Source: Streptomyces europaeiscabiei
GTDB lineage: Bacteria > Actinomycetota > Actinomycetes > Streptomycetales > Streptomycetaceae
Reading direction: 5' to 3'
Length of the DNA stretch: 64,000 nucleotides
Assembly: GCF_036346855.1 (NCBI RefSeq)
Contig: NZ_CP107841.1
Location: 10,606,001 to 10,670,000, forward strand
A program made the position numbers and the translations under genes. The notes under the pieces were generated by a model, which searched no databases, was not told where the DNA came from, and saw nothing but the letters and a program-made list of their open reading frames with translations. Each line of letters begins with the position of its first letter. The stretch's first letter is position 1. Below, piece by piece: positions 42,857 through 51,104 of the stretch.

Positions 42857-43240
42857 TCAGGCGCCACCGGCCTCCACACCGGGCGGGTTGTCGATGATGT
42901 AGCGCCACAGTCCGTCCGGCCCGCGGCGGGCGACATCGGTGGCGGTGCCCTCGATGTGCACCCGCTCGCCGTCCGGGCCGGCGCCGTCGATGACGAAGTC
43001 ACCGATCAGCAGCGCGGTGTCGTCGTACACATAGGTGTGCCGCAGACTGATCTCGATCGGCACACCCAGGGCCAGGAAACTGCTGGTCGCCTGCCGGCGG
43101 CCGTCACCGCTCACCACCACGCCCGGTCGCAGCACACGCACCGCCCCGGGTTCGAAGAGACGGTCGATGGCGGCGAGGTCCTTGGCGTTGAAGGCCTCGA
43201 CGAAGGTCTGGGGCAGCGTGGCCGGGTCGCTGACTGCCAT
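42857..43240 (-). CDS. NTF2-like/SnoaL-type cone-fold protein
   Basis: The 127-aa protein (LPQTFVEAFNAKDLAAIDRLFEPGA, a following beta sheet and RGPDGLWRYIIDNPPG) fits the NTF2-like/DUF4440 superfamily. Members bind small molecules and some are cyclases, isomerases or hydrolases. AGGAG stands 5 nt before ATG 43240. It is flanked by two WrbA-like genes on the same strand and so probably acts on the same intermediate. Confidence 0.82.
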   Translation of the reverse strand: MAVSDPATLPQTFVEAFNAKDLAAIDRLFEPGAVRVLRPGVVVSGDGRRQATSSFLALGVPIEISLRHTYVYDDTALLIGDFVIDGAGPDGERVHIEGTATDVARRGPDGLWRYIIDNPPGVEAGGA

Positions 43241-43274
43241 GTTTTCTCCTCAAGCGTTCTGGTCAGATGGTCCT

Positions 43275-43889
43275 TCAGGCGGCGGCCCGGACAGGTGCGG
43301 CGGCCTTCAGGGCCGCCGCGACATGGATGGTGCGGCGGGTCTGGTAGGCGATGGCACCGACGTTCTCGTCGTGGATGAAACCGATGCGGTTGCCCGCCAC
43401 GGTGCTCGCGCCGTACGGGTTGCCGTTGTTCTTCTCGTACAGCACCGGATCGGCGGAGCCGGTGGCGACGATGACCGATCCCCAGTGGCAGATGGCGTTG
43501 TGCAGCGCGAGGATCGCCGTCACCTGCCCGCCGTGCTCGGCGGAGCCGGAGGCGAAGGCGGAGACGGCCTTGTCCAGCAGACCGCCGTGGATCGACAGCG
43601 ACGAGGAGGTGTTGATGAACTGCATCAGCTGCGGCGCGGCGAGCCCGAAGTGGACGGGCGTGCCGAGCAGGATGGCGTCGGCCCACTCCAGGTCCGCCAC
43701 GCACGCCTCGGCTATCTCCAGGGCGTCGGCCGCGTGCTCGTCGGAGCCGGGCCGCCCCGTGGCGGCGGTCTCCGCCACCCGGCGCAGCCGTACCTCGGCG
43801 CCCTGTTCGGCGGCGGCGTCGGCCGCGGCCCGCGCGAGCCGGTGGGTGGAACCGGTGGACGAGTAGTAGATGACGGCGACGTTGGTCAT
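43275..43889 (-). CDS. WrbA-like flavodoxin-fold reductase (paralogue)
   Basis: The 204-aa protein (VAVIYYSSTGSTHRLARAAAD, WADAILLGTPVHFGLAAPQLMQFI, GSAEHGGQVTAILAL) is a paralogue of the product of 42048-42686. Conserved C-terminal features (NGNPYGAS, QTRRTIHVAAAL) occur in both. The position upstream of the NTF2-like gene suggests a three-gene redox unit with two related flavin enzymes. Confidence 0.9.
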   Translation of the reverse strand: MTNVAVIYYSSTGSTHRLARAAADAAAEQGAEVRLRRVAETAATGRPGSDEHAADALEIAEACVADLEWADAILLGTPVHFGLAAPQLMQFINTSSSLSIHGGLLDKAVSAFASGSAEHGGQVTAILALHNAICHWGSVIVATGSADPVLYEKNNGNPYGASTVAGNRIGFIHDENVGAIAYQTRRTIHVAAALKAAAPVRAAA

Positions 43890-43995
43890 ATGGGTGGCTC
43901 CCTGGGCGTAGCCGGTGAACCGGCTTGGAGTGCGGGGACGTCCGGCATCGTGGCCGACCGCCCGGCACGGCGGCAACGAAGCGCCCGCGAGTGCG

Positions 43996-45186
43996 TCAGG
44001 TCGCCCGCGCGGCGCGCAGGACACCGGCGGTGGCGACCGCCAGAGCCGCGGCCAGGAACAGCGCCAGCGAGGAGAAGTCCGAGAAGCCGACGGCGAGCTG
44101 GGCGCCGGCGCCGGCCCCGACGTTGAGGGTGAAGCCGTACACCGCGATCGCGGTGGTCTGCGCGGCCCCGGCCCGGGCGCCGACACTCTGGATGAGCGCC
44201 GGACCGAGCGTGGAGAACCCCGCCATGAACGCGAACAGGGCGGCGCCCAGGGCCAGGGCACTGTCCGCGCCCCCCACCGCGGCCAGCATCGCGGCGGTGG
44301 TGACCACCAGCGCCCCGCCCGCGCGGCGCGCCGCGGAGAACCGGCTCAGGGCCGGGGCGAGCAGCACGGCGGCCAGCAGCGCAGGCAGGGCGCTGGCGCG
44401 CAGCGCCAGCAGGGCCGGGCCGTCGTCCGCCATGCCGGCGGGGCCGTGCAGCTGGACACCGGTGTAGGCGGCCGTGAGGCTCGCCGCGCCGACCATGATG
44501 ACCAGGTACAGCGTGACCATCCGCCCGCCCAGGACGGCCCGCAGCCCGGAGCGTGCGGCCGGGTCCGCCCGGCCGGCGTCCCTGCGCTCCTGGGGCAGCA
44601 GCACCCGCCAGGAGACGGCGGCACCGACCAGCAGCAGCGGCACGGTCCCCCAGAACACCCACGTCCAGCCGAACAGCGACGCCACCAGCTGGGCCTCGGC
44701 CTGCCCGATCACCACGGTGGCGCCCATACAGGCGGAGACCACGGTCAGGGCCAGGGCGACCCGGTGCGGGGCCATGCGGGCGTGCAGATACGCGTACGAC
44801 ATGGGGATGAACGAGCCCGCGAACAGCCCCTGCAGGGCGCGCAGGGCGACTCCGGTGCCCAGTGACGTCACCAGCGGCAGCAGGGCCGTGACCACGGCCA
44901 TGGCCAGGACGCTGGTGACCATGACGGTACGCCGCCCCCAGCGGGTGGCCAGCGGGCCGCTGATGAGCGAACCCGCCGCGTGGGCGAACGCGAACGCCGT
45001 GGTCGACAGCGCCGCCGACTGTGTCCGCACACCCCAGGCGGCGGCGAGTTCGGGCATGAGCGGAATGGTGACGTACATCTGTCCGACCACGAGCACGCCC
45101 ATGAGGGACACGGTCGTCACGGTCGCGGCGAACGGGGCTGTCCGTGACGTCGCCGAAGGCACTTCGGCAACCGATAATTTCGACAT
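43996..45186 (-). CDS. MFS transporter (DHA1/arabinose-efflux-like)
   Basis: The 396-aa membrane protein has 12 predicted helices, with the loop motif GPLATRWGRRTVMV between helices 2 and 3. It is a drug:H+ antiporter-like exporter. ATG 45186 lies in front of AT-rich sequence. The 181-bp gap upstream contains GCGTCAAGT, related to the CGTCAG motif seen before other operons. It is probably an export or self-resistance gene for the aromatic arm. Confidence 0.9.
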   Translation of the reverse strand: MSKLSVAEVPSATSRTAPFAATVTTVSLMGVLVVGQMYVTIPLMPELAAAWGVRTQSAALSTTAFAFAHAAGSLISGPLATRWGRRTVMVTSVLAMAVVTALLPLVTSLGTGVALRALQGLFAGSFIPMSYAYLHARMAPHRVALALTVVSACMGATVVIGQAEAQLVASLFGWTWVFWGTVPLLLVGAAVSWRVLLPQERRDAGRADPAARSGLRAVLGGRMVTLYLVIMVGAASLTAAYTGVQLHGPAGMADDGPALLALRASALPALLAAVLLAPALSRFSAARRAGGALVVTTAAMLAAVGGADSALALGAALFAFMAGFSTLGPALIQSVGARAGAAQTTAIAVYGFTLNVGAGAGAQLAVGFSDFSSLALFLAAALAVATAGVLRAARAT

Positions 45187-45367
45187 ACACCGATCCTGCG
45201 GGGGAGGCCGCGGCCCCGGCAATCGAACGGCCCGCTATGCGTCAAGTCCCCCATGGCCGGCGTTGAATCCGTCCGCGGAAATGCCGAACCCCCGCACCCG
45301 CGGGGGAACGAAACAGTGCGAGGGGCCGGCAGCCGGCGCACCCGGTGGGGTGCGCCGGAGATGCGGG

Positions 45368-46855
45368 TCAGACCTGAGCGGTCTGCGGCTCCTCACTCGC
45401 GGCGGCCGTGGCCGAACCCCCGGCCACGGCCCGCCCCTTCTTGGCCGGCTTCTGCAGGCCCAGGGAGATCAGCGCGGTCAGTGCGATACCGACCGCGGCG
45501 ATGAACACCGCGGTGCGCAGGCCGTCGTTGGTGGCCGCGCGCAGCGCCTCGCCCTGCAGACCCTCCAGACCGGAGTTGGCGACGGCGACGAGGACGGCGA
45601 GACCGACCGCACCACCGATCTGCTGCGTGGTGGAGGCCATACCGGAGGCGATGCCCTGCTCCATCGGGTCCACACCGACCGTGGCGGCGCCGAACATCAG
45701 GGTGTAGCCGGCGCCCTGGCCCAGGCCCAGGACGACCATGCCGGGGATCAGGGAGACGTAGGAGCCGTCGGTCGCCAGCGTCAGACCGACGATCACCGTG
45801 CCGGCCAGGCCCACCAGCAGGCTGGCGATCATGATGGCGCGCAGACCGAACTTCGTGGCCAGACGGCCGGCGGTCTGCGCGCCGATGGAGATGGCGACCA
45901 TGGGGACCAGGAACGCCAGCCCCGTCTCCAGCGCGTTGTAGCCGTGCACGCCCTGGAAGTAGACGGTCAGGAAGTACAGCAGGGAGCCGAACGTCGCCAT
46001 GTAGAAGAAGGTGACCGCCGCGCCGGTGCTCAGGTTCCGGTTGCCGAACAGCCGCAGCGGCATCAGCGGGTCCTTGCTGTTCTTCTCGATGACGAAGAAC
46101 GCCGCCAGCAGCGCGGCGCCCAGGACGAGCGCGCCGACGATGACCGGCGAGCCCCAGCCCGACTCCGGGCCCTGCACCAGGGCGAAGACGACGGAGGTGG
46201 TACCGACGGTGGCGGTGAGCGCGCCGGCCAGGTCGAAGGAGCGGCCCGAACTGCTCAGGGTGTCGCGGGAGATCAGCGGGAAGGCGAACAGGATGGCGAT
46301 GACGGCGAGGGGAACGTTGACGTAGAAGACGGACTCCCAGCCGAACGCCTCGGTCAGCACACCGCCCAGCAGCGAGCCCAGGATCATGCCGGAACCGCCG
46401 GCCGTGCCCCACACGGCGAAGGCGCGGTTGCGCTCCTTGCCCTCGGCGAACCTGGTGGACACCAGCGTCAGCGTCGCGGGGAAGAGGAACGCGCCGCCGA
46501 TGCCCTGCACCGCCCGGGCCGCCATCAGCACGGCAGGCTCGGTGGCCAGGCCGCCGGCCAGCGAGGACACCCCGTACAGCGCCAGCCCCAGGACGAAGAT
46601 ACGGCGCGGCCCCCACAGGTCGCAGGCCCGGCCGCCGAGCAGCAGGAACCCGCCGAAGGCGACCGCGTAGGCGCTGATCACCCACTGCAGGGTCTGGGAG
46701 GTGAAACCGAGAGCGTCACCGATCTCGGGGAGCGCGACATACACGATGTTGTAGTCGATGGAGATGATCAGCTGGGCGAACGCCAGCAGCGCCAGGAGGA
46801 GTCCGGGGCGCCGGCGCGGTGCCTCGAGGGCGGCGCCTGTGGCCGAAGACGGCAT
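45368..46855 (-). CDS. MFS transporter, DHA2 family (14 TM)
   Basis: The 495-aa protein has about 14 hydrophobic segments and the DHA2 signature (DYNIVYVALPEIGDALGF, GGRACDLWGPRRIFVLG, ARAVQGIGGAFLFPATLTLV). It is a drug-resistance exporter of the EmrB/QacA type. A charged, Ala-rich tail follows the last helix. It is the second exporter in this block, next to the Rrf2 regulator that may control it. Confidence 0.92.
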   Translation of the reverse strand: MPSSATGAALEAPRRRPGLLLALLAFAQLIISIDYNIVYVALPEIGDALGFTSQTLQWVISAYAVAFGGFLLLGGRACDLWGPRRIFVLGLALYGVSSLAGGLATEPAVLMAARAVQGIGGAFLFPATLTLVSTRFAEGKERNRAFAVWGTAGGSGMILGSLLGGVLTEAFGWESVFYVNVPLAVIAILFAFPLISRDTLSSSGRSFDLAGALTATVGTTSVVFALVQGPESGWGSPVIVGALVLGAALLAAFFVIEKNSKDPLMPLRLFGNRNLSTGAAVTFFYMATFGSLLYFLTVYFQGVHGYNALETGLAFLVPMVAISIGAQTAGRLATKFGLRAIMIASLLVGLAGTVIVGLTLATDGSYVSLIPGMVVLGLGQGAGYTLMFGAATVGVDPMEQGIASGMASTTQQIGGAVGLAVLVAVANSGLEGLQGEALRAATNDGLRTAVFIAAVGIALTALISLGLQKPAKKGRAVAGGSATAAASEEPQTAQV

Positions 46856-46947
46856 GACTGTGCCTTTCACTACGGGTCGGAAAAAGAGGGGCGCGCGGGG
46901 CGCCGCACCGGGAACGAACAGCCCGGCGCGTGGTGCGGGGGGTGCAC

Positions 46948-47412
46948 TCAGTCCTGGTCGAACCAGTTGCGTACGTGGTGCGGTGCTGCGGGGTCGGCCC
47001 GTCGCACGGTGTCGGCCGGCTCGGCGATCGTCCGGCCCGCGGGCCGGTGCCGCCAGGCCGGTTCCGCGCCGGCGAAGGCCTGGGCCACGGTGCAGGGGGC
47101 GCGCCGGCCGGCCGGGCCGTGGTGACGGATTTGCGTGCACGAAAAGGCTTGTGCCGCACCGTCGATGGCCGTGGCCACGTCCATCAGGCTGATGTCGTCC
47201 GGCTTCCGGCCGAGACGGCAACCGCCACGGGGGCCGGAGCGGGACGAGACGATGCCGGCTCGTCCCAGTGCGTTCATCTGCTTGTTCAGGTAGGCCGGCG
47301 GCAGAGCGTGGAACGCTGCCGGTCCGGCCGCCGGCACCACCTTGTCAGGAGAGAGCCAGGACAGGCTGATGCAGCAGTGCACCGCCCATTCCACGCCCTC
47401 TCTCAGCTTCAT
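46948..47412 (-). CDS. Rrf2-family transcriptional regulator
   Basis: The 154-aa protein starts MKLREGVEWAVHCCISLSWL, the Rrf2 wing-helix N-terminus, and continues through AYLNKQMNALGRAGIVSSRSGPRGGCRLGR. Cys92 and Cys107 (FSCTQIRHHGP...APCTV) fall in the region that carries the Fe-S ligands in NsrR and IscR, but a third closely spaced Cys is missing. It may sense nitrosative or redox stress, which would fit a nitrite-producing locus; this is inference. ATG 47412 gives the family start; ATG 47430 adds six residues. Confidence 0.85.
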   Translation of the reverse strand: MKLREGVEWAVHCCISLSWLSPDKVVPAAGPAAFHALPPAYLNKQMNALGRAGIVSSRSGPRGGCRLGRKPDDISLMDVATAIDGAAQAFSCTQIRHHGPAGRRAPCTVAQAFAGAEPAWRHRPAGRTIAEPADTVRRADPAAPHHVRNWFDQD

Positions 47413-47468
47413 GTCCTGGACATTACGCATCGGCGATGTCCGCGGTGAAGGCCACACTTCTTTTAATG

Positions 47469-49070
47469 TCAGGTCGCGTCCGGGGCGGCCGGCCGGGCCG
47501 TCAGGGACGCTTTCAGCTCCGTCTCCAGACGGCCGAGGTCCGCCTCGTGGCCGTGCGCCGCGATGTGCCCGTCCGGCCGCACCAGCCAGTAGCCCGCACG
47601 GCGGCAGCCGGTGGCCAGGGCGCTCTCCGGGCGGCGCAGCACCACCGTGCGCAGCAGCCGTCCGTAGCGGGCGGCGGCATGCCCGGCCTCGGTGCGCCAG
47701 GTGTCCGAGGGCGGGGCGAGGACCAGGGTCCAGCCGTGGGGATCGGTGCCGGGGCCGCTGATGTTGTGGGCGAGGGCCGCCCGCCGCGGGAAGACCGCGC
47801 CCTCCTGCAGGCCGCCCGGGATCCGCCCCAGGACCCGGCAGCCGGCCGGCCCGGAGGGCCGCTGGGTGGCACGCACCGGCGGGTAGGCCAGACGCCGGCC
47901 GGCCATCACCGGCGTGTAGTACCGCGACACCACGCCGCTGCGGTCGAGGAGTTTGAAGGCGGTGTCCCGGGCGAGCACCTTGGCCGGGCTGCGGGCCACC
48001 CAGGCGCGGGTCTGCAGGTCGGTGTCGCGCACGATCTGGCGGGTGGCCTCGGAGCGTTCCGTGCCGTAACTGGCGAGCAGACAGGCCGGCGAGGCGCCGC
48101 GGATGACGGCGGCCAGTTTCCAGGCGAGGTTCTGGGCGTCCTGCAGGCCGTTGTTCATGCCCTGGCCGCCGGCCGGGCTGTGCACGTGCGCGGCGTCGCC
48201 GGCCAGGAAGACGCGCCCGACGCTGAAGTCGGACGCGTGACGGGCGTGCACGCGGAAGACGGCCTGCCACACCGCCTCGGTCAGCCGTACCCCGCGCGGC
48301 CCCCGCTCGTCGAGGATCTCCTGCATCAGCTCCAGGGAGACCTCACGCCGGCCCTTGGGCATGACGGACAGGAAGCGGTGGATGCCGCCGGGCATCGGCA
48401 CCACGACCAGGGCACCGCCGGCCGCCTGGTAGAACAGGCACTCGTCCCGTGGCAGGTCGCCCTCGGTCCGCGCGTCGACGAGCGCGAACGCCATCTCGTA
48501 GGTACTGCCCGAAAACCCGACGCCGAGCTGGCCGCGGACCGCGCTGCCGGCCCCGTCGGCGCCGATGACGTAGGGCGCCCGGATGCGGCCGACGCTGCCG
48601 TCGGCCAGCTCCACGACGGCCGTGACACCGTCGGTGGCGGCGAGGTCGCCGGAGAAGTCCACCCCTTCCAGGGCCAGCAGCCGCACCCCGCGCTCCACCT
48701 TGCCGCCGAGTTCGGCCAGACGCTCGGCGAGCAGACGCTCGGTCACGTGCTGCGGCAGCACCCGGCAGGCGGTGTCCTCGTCCAGGGGGAAGGAGGCGAG
48801 CGGCTTGCGGTCGGAGAAGTAACTGAGCCGGTTGATGCGCAGGGACTCGCGGTGGACGGCGTCGCCGAGCCCGGCGTCCTCAAGGATGTCCAGGGCGCGG
48901 GGCCACACCGACAGTGCCTTCGGTGTCGTCGACGCGGCCCGGGCACGGTCGATGACCCGCACCCGTATGCCGCGGCGCAGCAGTTCCACGGCCGTCAGCA
49001 GGCCGGTGGGTCCGCCGCCGACGACGAGTACGTCGATGTCGGGCGGCCCGGTGGTGGTGATCTCGCTCAT
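47469..49070 (-). CDS. FAD-dependent aromatic monooxygenase (PheA/TfdB family)
   Basis: The 533-aa flavoprotein has the FAD-binding GxGxxG (VLVVGGGPTGLLTAVELLRRG), the DG motif (YVIGADGAGSAVRG) and the GD motif (VFLAGDAAHVHSPAGGQGMN). A thioredoxin-like C-terminal domain follows. These enzymes hydroxylate phenolic or quinoid substrates with NAD(P)H and O2. In this operon it most likely hydroxylates the 3-hydroxyanthranilate-derived ring. It lies 6 nt after the N-acetyltransferase gene. Confidence 0.92.
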   Translation of the reverse strand: MSEITTTGPPDIDVLVVGGGPTGLLTAVELLRRGIRVRVIDRARAASTTPKALSVWPRALDILEDAGLGDAVHRESLRINRLSYFSDRKPLASFPLDEDTACRVLPQHVTERLLAERLAELGGKVERGVRLLALEGVDFSGDLAATDGVTAVVELADGSVGRIRAPYVIGADGAGSAVRGQLGVGFSGSTYEMAFALVDARTEGDLPRDECLFYQAAGGALVVVPMPGGIHRFLSVMPKGRREVSLELMQEILDERGPRGVRLTEAVWQAVFRVHARHASDFSVGRVFLAGDAAHVHSPAGGQGMNNGLQDAQNLAWKLAAVIRGASPACLLASYGTERSEATRQIVRDTDLQTRAWVARSPAKVLARDTAFKLLDRSGVVSRYYTPVMAGRRLAYPPVRATQRPSGPAGCRVLGRIPGGLQEGAVFPRRAALAHNISGPGTDPHGWTLVLAPPSDTWRTEAGHAAARYGRLLRTVVLRRPESALATGCRRAGYWLVRPDGHIAAHGHEADLGRLETELKASLTARPAAPDAT

Positions 49071-49076
49071 CGCTCT

Positions 49077-49877
49077 TCAGTCCGTCCGCACGCCGGCGGT
49101 GACGCCTCCGGCGGGCCGGTCGGGCAGCCGGTCCAGGTGGATGCCGAAGTACTTCTCGTAGGCCTGGAGTGCCTCGCTCTCGCTTCCGAGGGTGTGCTTG
49201 GAGCGCTCCTCGCCCGCGACCATGCTGACCTGGGCGTTGCCCTTGAGCGTGACCAGGCCGTCGGGGGTGCGGATGGAGCAGAACAGGCCCTGCAGGAACG
49301 AGGAGTCGGGCGAGGTGCGGTACCACCACAGGGTCGGGGCGAAGTCGGCGATCTGCACCGGCCGGTCCGCGACCCGGTAGAGGGGCTTGCCGCCGAGGTA
49401 CACGTCGACGACGCCGTCGCCCGCGTCGTGCAGCTGGTAGTCGCCGTGCGGGTCGTGCTGCACCTCGCGGGAGGCCAGGTTCAGCGGGAAGCGGCTGTTG
49501 CGGCCGAAGCCGACGTCGACCAGCCAGTCCTGGCCGTCGGCCCTGACGCGCAGCGCCAGGTGGCCCAGGAAGGGGCCGAGCCCGTCGGGGCGGTGCACCC
49601 AGCCCGGCAGGATGTCGAGCTCGTAGCCGAGGGACGTCAGCAGGAACGCCAGGGCGGGGTTGACCTCGTAGCAGCCGCCGCCCCGGTTCTTGCGGACGAT
49701 CTTCTCCAGGACGCGTTCGTCCATGAAGATGTCCTCCCCGAGGTGGTAGTCGAGGTTCTCGAAGGGGACCGACAGGATATGACGCTCCATCAGATGGCGG
49801 AGTCCTGCCAGGTCCGCGCGGTGCGGCCGGTCCGCTTCGATCCGGCGCAGGTAGTCGTCCATGATGTTGTCCGGCAT
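49077..49877 (-). CDS. Arylamine N-acetyltransferase family amide synthase
   Basis: The 266-aa product has a complete Cys-His-Asp triad: Cys69 (RGGGCYEVN), His106 (LGHLALRV) and Asp121 (VDVGFG). It belongs with NAT and RifF-type amide synthases, which transfer an acyl group from CoA or a carrier to an aromatic amine or hydrazine. ATG 49877 has AAGGAGA at 5 nt; the gene starts 10 nt after the KAS III stop. A KAS III partner suggests that a short acyl chain is made and attached to an aryl amine. Confidence 0.92.
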   Translation of the reverse strand: MPDNIMDDYLRRIEADRPHRADLAGLRHLMERHILSVPFENLDYHLGEDIFMDERVLEKIVRKNRGGGCYEVNPALAFLLTSLGYELDILPGWVHRPDGLGPFLGHLALRVRADGQDWLVDVGFGRNSRFPLNLASREVQHDPHGDYQLHDAGDGVVDVYLGGKPLYRVADRPVQIADFAPTLWWYRTSPDSSFLQGLFCSIRTPDGLVTLKGNAQVSMVAGEERSKHTLGSESEALQAYEKYFGIHLDRLPDRPAGGVTAGVRTD

Positions 49878-49887
49878 CACCGTCTCC

Positions 49888-50943
49888 TTAGACGTGCGGG
49901 GTGCTGTGTGAGGGGTGGTTGCGCTGCCAGCGCAGCAGTGACAGGCCCATGGCCATGCCGCCGCCGAAGCCGGCCAGCAGAATGAGGTTTCCGTCGCTCA
50001 GCCGTCCCGAGCGGGCCGCGAGGTCGAGGGTGACGGGGACCGAGGCGGATCCGGTGTTGCCGAAGTCCTCGTAGCTGAGCCGTGTGCGGCCGGCCGGGAC
50101 GCCGAGCGAGGCCGAAAGGTCCTCGAGCATGCGCCCGTTGGCCTGGTGCGGAACGAAGTGGTCGATGTCTTCGACGGAGAAGCCCGCGCCGGTCACGAAG
50201 GCGCCGATGGCCGGGGCGACCGTGGCGTCGACGAACTCGCGCACACCGCGCCCGTTCATGGTGAAGTAGTGCAGGCCCTGGGCGAGGGTCTCGGGCGTCG
50301 CCGGCAGGCGGCTTCCTCCGGCCGGCACCTCGATCAGGTCGCGTTCGGCGCCGAACCCCGCCAGCTGTCCGGCCAGCAGGCCGCGGGCGGGCCGGGCCGG
50401 GCCCAGCACCACCGCTCCGGCTCCGTCCCCGAAGAGGATGGCGGTGCGCCGGTCGGCGGGGTCCAGGATGCGGGAGTAGATGTCCGCGCCGATGACCAGC
50501 GCGTAGGGGGAGTCGGAGCCCGCGAGGATGTGCGCGGCCGTGTTCAGTGCGAAGACGAAGCCGCTGCAGACGGCGTTGACGTCGAAGGCGGCGGGCCCGT
50601 GGCCCGCGCCGAGGCCGTCGGCCACCACGCAGGCGGTGGGCGGCTGCGGCGAGTCGGGCGTCGAGGTCGCCACGATGATCAGGGAGAGGTCCGCGGCGGT
50701 GATGCCGGCGGCCTCCAGCGCGGCCCGGCCCGCGGCGACGGCCAGGTCGGACGTCGCCTCGTCCGGTTTGGCCCGGCGCCTGTTGCGTATCCCGGTCTTG
50801 CGGTGGATCCATTCGTCGGTGACTCCGGCGGCGGCGGCGACCTCGTCGTTGCCGACCGCATGGGAGGGCAGACAGGAACCCGTGCCCAGGATCGCGATGC
50901 CGGCGGGCCTGCGGGTTGAGCGAGCCGTACCCGTGGTGATCAT
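49888..50943 (-). CDS. Beta-ketoacyl-ACP synthase III (FabH-like)
   Basis: The 351-aa thiolase-fold enzyme has the Cys-His-Asn triad of KAS III: Cys126 (DVNAVCSGF), His266 (VPHQANG) and Asn296 (DFGNTGSA). It condenses an acyl-CoA with a malonyl carrier, or in specialised metabolism forms C-C, ester or amide bonds. With no other PKS gene in the window it is probably a stand-alone acyl or ketoacyl transfer step feeding the N-acetyltransferase-like enzyme. Upstream are 160 bp with a repeated CGTCAG motif. Confidence 0.93.
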   Translation of the reverse strand: MITTGTARSTRRPAGIAILGTGSCLPSHAVGNDEVAAAAGVTDEWIHRKTGIRNRRRAKPDEATSDLAVAAGRAALEAAGITAADLSLIIVATSTPDSPQPPTACVVADGLGAGHGPAAFDVNAVCSGFVFALNTAAHILAGSDSPYALVIGADIYSRILDPADRRTAILFGDGAGAVVLGPARPARGLLAGQLAGFGAERDLIEVPAGGSRLPATPETLAQGLHYFTMNGRGVREFVDATVAPAIGAFVTGAGFSVEDIDHFVPHQANGRMLEDLSASLGVPAGRTRLSYEDFGNTGSASVPVTLDLAARSGRLSDGNLILLAGFGGGMAMGLSLLRWQRNHPSHSTPHV

Positions 50944-51029
50944 GTGTGACCCTTCGGTTGAGAGTTCGGTCCTCCCGCAGCAGATGGTCCCCAGGGCGTC
51001 CGGTCGGGGGCAAAGCCCGGCCGGAGAAC

Positions 51030-51057
51030 CCGTCAGGTCGCCGGGGAGTACGTCAGA
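51030..51057. promoter_or_regulatory. Paired CGTCAG motif upstream of KAS III gene
   Basis: CCGTCAGGT and ACGTCAGAT repeat directly with 20-bp spacing, about 90 bp upstream of the KAS III start. Similar pairs occur at 57573 and single copies at 42797 and 45239. Repeats one or two helix turns apart upstream of pathway operons resemble SARP binding arrangements. Confidence 0.3.
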
Positions 51058-51104
51058 TGGCGGCCGGCCGGCGCTCGACGCCGGCCGGCCGCCGACAGCG
51101 GTGG

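Noticed and set aside
49888..50943. Type II PKS or fatty acid cluster
   Set aside because: A single KAS III is present without KS-alpha/KS-beta, ACP, malonyltransferase or ketoreductase.
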